Origin: Bacteroidales bacterium | GTDB lineage: Bacteria > Bacteroidota > Bacteroidia > Bacteroidales > UBA932 | DNA length: 18,775 nt | Assembly (NCBI GenBank): GCA_016283985.1 | Contig: JAEENZ010000232.1 | Span: 1-18,775 of the forward strand | Reading direction: 5' to 3' | Shown here: piece by piece, positions 16,828 to 18,775 of the stretch | How the letters are laid out: every line of letters begins with the position of its first letter | Numbering within the stretch: position 1 is the stretch's first letter | Program-made: the position numbers and the translations under genes | Notes under the pieces: model-generated | Told to the model about the DNA's origin: nothing | Database searches by the model: none | Seen by the model: only the letters and a program-made list of their open reading frames with translations

Positions 16828-17944
16828 TCCTCTCCAGCCATCTGGAGAAGAATACATTATAAACACAATAAGAACTACCCTCCAAGGACTTGGTCTCCAA
16901 GAGCAACTCTTTCTCCGTAAGGGAAGAGAGCAATCTAGAGACTGTTGAGGGGGCTCCCAGACCATATTTCTGCAAAAAAGCAGCTCCGGTTGGCTCTTCT
17001 ACGTTACCTTCCTTGGCTACTGCGATGAGGAACTTCCATTGCCTGGGAGTAAGCAGTGAACGCCGCTCAAAGAAAGTGTCATTATTCTCTTTAAGTAAAG
17101 CATCTGCTGCCACAAGAACATCTAAAAGGCTGGCCTCTTTCCTAACGTTCGAGAAAACGCGGTTGCACAAGGACTGTGTATAGAAAGTATGGCATCGCGT
17201 CCAGTCTAAAATATAGTCTACTGCATCTTCAGTTATATGCTTCTTCTCTTTTTCAAACTGTTCTTTGATAAAACGGGCATAGACATCCCTGTCAATTTTT
17301 TTCAGTAAGTATAGCGAGGCACTTTCATAAAAAGGGCTCTTCTCATATGTAAACATTTCGGCCATCATATGCTTTCGGCTGCCGGAGAAGATAAACTGAA
17401 CATTGGTAAGAGGCTGTATGTAAGTCCTCAGCAGAGCCTCCATTGGCATACCTTCATATTCGCGTATTTGCTGAAATTCATCAATAGCCACAATCACTTT
17501 GTTCGGTCGATGCTCCAAATAATCCAGCAGTGTCTTCAGTGAATAGCGGCGGTCTGCATCCGAATCCATAGTAAAAGAAAACTTGGGCTCGCCGCTGAAT
17601 GGATCCTGACTGATTACCGGCCTGATACGGCTAAGGAATTTCAGAAATGATTTCACCAAAGATTCCTTCTTCAACACCTTTGCAATTGATTCGGCAAAGA
17701 CGGCGATAAAATCATCGACACTGCCGGTCGCATAGATATCCATATAGAATAGTTCCATACGGCCCTTTTTCTCTGCTATTTTATCAAAAACATGGTAAAT
17801 TAGGCCTGTTTTTCCATATCTTCGCGGGGCAATCAGTGTAACATTTTGCCCATTCTCAAGGAAGTGAACCATATCTTCCATCTCCTTCTTCCTATCGCAG
17901 AAATACGGGTCTGGCGTATGTGGAATCAAATAAAAAGGATTCAT
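16820..17944 (-). CDS. ATPase_2/STAND-like P-loop ATPase with C-terminal winged helix
   Basis: A 374-residue cytoplasmic protein of the archaeal-type ATPase_2 (AAA-like) family that is common and multi-copy in Bacteroidales. It starts with NPFYLIPHTPDPYFCDRKKE, the typical lead-in to the P-loop. Walker A is the family's variant APRRYGKT (39-46), Walker B is VIVAIDEF (150-157, Asp155-Glu156), and a sensor-like FIFSGSR follows at 184-190. The last 85 or so residues (LTPRQWKFLIAVAKEG...GAPSTVSRLLSSLTEKELL) look like a winged helix-turn-helix. The biological role of this family is not established; proposals include NTP-driven signalling, DNA handling or mobile-element functions. Codon use is more AT-rich than in the glycan operon. 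The gene has a textbook promoter at 17962-17992 and is bracketed by two direct repeats, which suggests recent acquisition or movement. Confidence 0.85.
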   Translation of the reverse strand: MNPFYLIPHTPDPYFCDRKKEMEDMVHFLENGQNVTLIAPRRYGKTGLIYHVFDKIAEKKGRMELFYMDIYATGSVDDFIAVFAESIAKVLKKESLVKSFLKFLSRIRPVISQDPFSGEPKFSFTMDSDADRRYSLKTLLDYLEHRPNKVIVAIDEFQQIREYEGMPMEALLRTYIQPLTNVQFIFSGSRKHMMAEMFTYEKSPFYESASLYLLKKIDRDVYARFIKEQFEKEKKHITEDAVDYILDWTRCHTFYTQSLCNRVFSNVRKEASLLDVLVAADALLKENNDTFFERRSLLTPRQWKFLIAVAKEGNVEEPTGAAFLQKYGLGAPSTVSRLLSSLTEKELLLETKSLEGSSYCVYNVFFSRWLERMG

Positions 17945-17961
17945 ATCTTGTTATTTTTCCA

Positions 17962-17992
17962 CAAAGATATACAATCTTTTTCATTTCGCAAA
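17962..17992 (-). promoter_or_regulatory. Bacteroidota promoter for the ATPase gene
   Basis: On the minus strand TTTG (17992-17989), a 19-base spacer and TATCTTTG (17969-17962) match both consensus boxes exactly. The ATG is 17 bases beyond the -7 box. A palindrome and a tandem 14-base repeat overlap the -33 box (17984-18015), placing a possible operator over the promoter. Confidence 0.75.
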
Positions 17993-18000
17993 ATGCGAAA
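17984..18000. repeat. Palindrome over the ATPase promoter -33 box
   Basis: TTTCGCA (17984-17990), three A bases, then TGCGAAA (17994-18000): perfect 7-bp arms. It covers the -33 TTTG, so a bound dimeric regulator could block transcription. No regulator is known; the winged helix of the ATPase itself is one candidate. Confidence 0.55.
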
Positions 18001-18015
18001 CGCAAAATGTGAAAC
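17988..18015. repeat. Two tandem 14-base repeats upstream of the ATPase gene
   Basis: GCAAAATGCGAAAC (17988-18001) is followed directly by GCAAAATGTGAAAC (18002-18015), with one mismatch, then GCATTT. AAATGCG (17991-17997) also pairs with CGCATTT (18015-18021). The array begins inside the palindrome and extends upstream of the promoter. Confidence 0.65.
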
Positions 18016-18043
18016 GCATTTGGGAAGTCTGAGGCAGGCTACT

Positions 18044-18084
18044 AGCCATTAACTGACATAATGCAACCCGACTTTACTATCCCA
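18044..18084. repeat. Direct repeat copy 2 flanking the ATPase gene
   Basis: It has the same layout as copy 1: AGCC, two bases, TAACTGACAT, a diverged middle, TTTACTATCCCA. It sits 1257 bases from copy 1, between the ATPase promoter and the stop codon of the DUF4279 gene. Just inside it, GGCTACTAGCC (18038-18047 region) is a small palindrome. Confidence 0.65.
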
Positions 18085-18086
18085 GA

Positions 18087-18560
18087 TTAAATCTTATATA
18101 GACACTCACCAGAGGGAAGGACTATTGCAGGTTCTTTGTAATCATCACCTTCTTTATCCCAGGGTTCTGTATACATATCAAAATCAATCTCGGCATTATT
18201 CAAATCGGCAAGAAATGAAATGAACTTCTTATCCATGTGAAGAACTGGGAATGAGTAGGTGTCAGTGATGCCCTCAATAACAACTTGCACACAGACCTTG
18301 ATGCCATGAGCCTGACAATACTCACCCAATTGTTTGGAGTTCTTGATAGCTCTCATCAGTTTGTTATACTGCCTTTGCACAATCTTGCCATGTGATGCTG
18401 GCAAATGGTATTCAAATGAGTTATGCTTACTAATCCTAGCCCTTAGTTCTTCTCCCTTCACCTCAATGTGTGTTGGCTCTATCCCAGCCAATTCGGAAAT
18501 TGCCTGAAAATCCATTTTCCTGCCAGTGTAGAAGACAATATAAACTCGAGTAGTTGTCAT
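18087..18560 (-). CDS. DUF4279 domain protein
   Basis: 157 residues from the ATG at 18560, cytoplasmic, with no signal peptide. I preferred this start to the ATG at 18632 because the longer frame adds 24 residues (MVIRPLWAIPERKG...) unlike the family, and covers the -7 box. The sequence opens with a strand (TRVYIVFYTGRKMDF), then AISELAGIEPTHIEVKGEELRAR, the usual start of DUF4279 proteins: a strand, a helix ending in LGxxPT, then a KGE turn. Later parts (KQLGEYCQAHGIKVCVQVVIEG, FPVLHMDKKFISFLADLNNAEIDFDMY) fit that family's alpha/beta repeat. DUF4279 proteins are often found near immunity or toxin genes, but their biochemical role is unknown to me. It is in the AT-rich right end and is separated from the ATPase gene by 140 or so bases containing its own repeat and promoter. 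Confidence 0.72.
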   Translation of the reverse strand: MTTTRVYIVFYTGRKMDFQAISELAGIEPTHIEVKGEELRARISKHNSFEYHLPASHGKIVQRQYNKLMRAIKNSKQLGEYCQAHGIKVCVQVVIEGITDTYSFPVLHMDKKFISFLADLNNAEIDFDMYTEPWDKEGDDYKEPAIVLPSGECLYKI

Positions 18561-18564
18561 GATA

Positions 18565-18572
18565 CAAAGATA
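18565..18572 (-). promoter_or_regulatory. Bacteroidota -7 box immediately before the DUF4279 start codon
   Basis: TATCTTTG on the minus strand matches TAnnTTTG exactly, but its last base is only 4 bases from the ATG at 18560. No clear -33 TTTG is seen. If used, transcription would begin at or next to the start codon, giving a leaderless or near-leaderless message. Confidence 0.45.
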
Positions 18573-18631
18573 GCAATTATTACTTACTATTCCTTTTCTT
18601 TCAGGGATAGCCCAAAGTGGCCGAATAACCA

Positions 18632-18663
18632 AAAACTGCCAAGGATAACTCCTCGGCAGTTTT
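18632..18663. terminator. Bidirectional intrinsic terminator hairpin
   Basis: AAAACTGCC (18632-18640) pairs with GGCAGTTTT (18655-18663). After a single mismatch the stem continues as AGGA/TCCT around a TAAC tetraloop. The arms give a T-run on both strands, so it could end transcripts in either direction, most likely a minus-strand gene lying beyond the right edge. Confidence 0.75.
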
Positions 18664-18669
18664 GTAATT

Positions 18670-18700
18670 TATTGATTTTCAATATGTTATAAAATCAATA
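18670..18700. repeat. 10-bp inverted repeat at the right end
   Basis: TATTGATTTT (18670-18679) and AAAATCAATA (18691-18700) are perfect complements around an 11-base spacer. It is AT-rich and not followed by a T-run, so an operator or recombination site is as likely as a terminator. Nothing else is recognised between it and the window end. Confidence 0.5.
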
Positions 18701-18775
18701 TTCCTCCTCGTTCCAAAAACATTACAGTGGCTTCCAGACTTCACAGAGTGCCATTTTTACTCAGTTGTGTTAAGT

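Noticed and set aside
17984..18021. CRISPR-like array
   Set aside because: There are only two 14-base units with no spacers of constant length and no cas genes nearby; it fits an operator or short tandem repeat better.
18561..18632. Longer start (ATG at 18632) for the DUF4279 gene
   Set aside because: The extra 24 residues do not resemble the family, and the frame runs over the -7 box and into the terminator hairpin.
1..18775. SusC/SusD pair, sensor regulator, sulfatase or transposase completing the locus
   Set aside because: I looked for TonB-plug/barrel, SusD-type lipoprotein, HTCS, ECF sigma and DDE or tyrosine-recombinase motifs and saw none inside the window.

Overview
The window looks like a Bacteroidales (Bacteroidota) chromosome segment. 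The support is five matches to the Bacteroidota -7 promoter box TAnnTTTG (three of them with a TTTG or near-TTTG -33 box 19-20 bases upstream), almost no Shine-Dalgarno sequences, many lipobox lipoproteins, BIG2-repeat and outer-membrane beta-barrel proteins, and a dense carbohydrate-active-enzyme cluster. Base composition is clearly GC-rich up to about 16.1 kb and visibly more AT-rich after that. Genus cannot be settled from the sequence alone.

Bases 2-12253 (+ strand) hold eight co-directional genes that overlap or lie 1-10 bases apart, so they are very probably one transcription unit whose start lies to the left of the window. In order: an SGNH/GDSL esterase with an N-terminal beta-sandwich (5' end missing), a GH28-like parallel beta-helix lipoprotein, a heparinase II/III-type polysaccharide lyase lipoprotein, two tandem histidine acid phosphatases (the second fused in frame to a VOC/glyoxalase domain), a GH39-like glycosidase, a GH3 glycosidase and a clan GH-A (GH5-like) lipoprotein. 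This is the enzyme end of a polysaccharide utilisation locus, probably for an acetylated, uronate-containing (pectin-like) glycan. No SusC/SusD pair or regulator is seen inside the window.

Bases 12255-16106 (- strand) converge on that operon with a 1-base gap. They carry a DUF6259-type putative glycosidase lipoprotein and, downstream of it, a lipoprotein with four BIG2 Ig-like repeats and a C-terminal Fib_succ_major-type domain. Each has its own TAnnTTTG box. A divergent promoter at 16194-16224 drives a small outer-membrane beta-barrel protein on the + strand (16260-16736).

Bases about 16787-18775 are more AT-rich and hold two - strand genes unrelated to glycan use: an ATPase_2/STAND-like ATPase with a C-terminal winged helix, and a DUF4279 protein. 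The ATPase gene lies between two diverged 41-base direct repeats, one of which contains its stop codon. Its promoter carries a 14-base tandem repeat and a palindrome over the -33 box. The right end has a strong bidirectional hairpin terminator and a 10-bp inverted repeat.

No stretch of more than 300 bases lacks a gene. No tRNA, rRNA, CRISPR array or transposase was found. Functional names rest on motifs recognised by eye, not on database searches.
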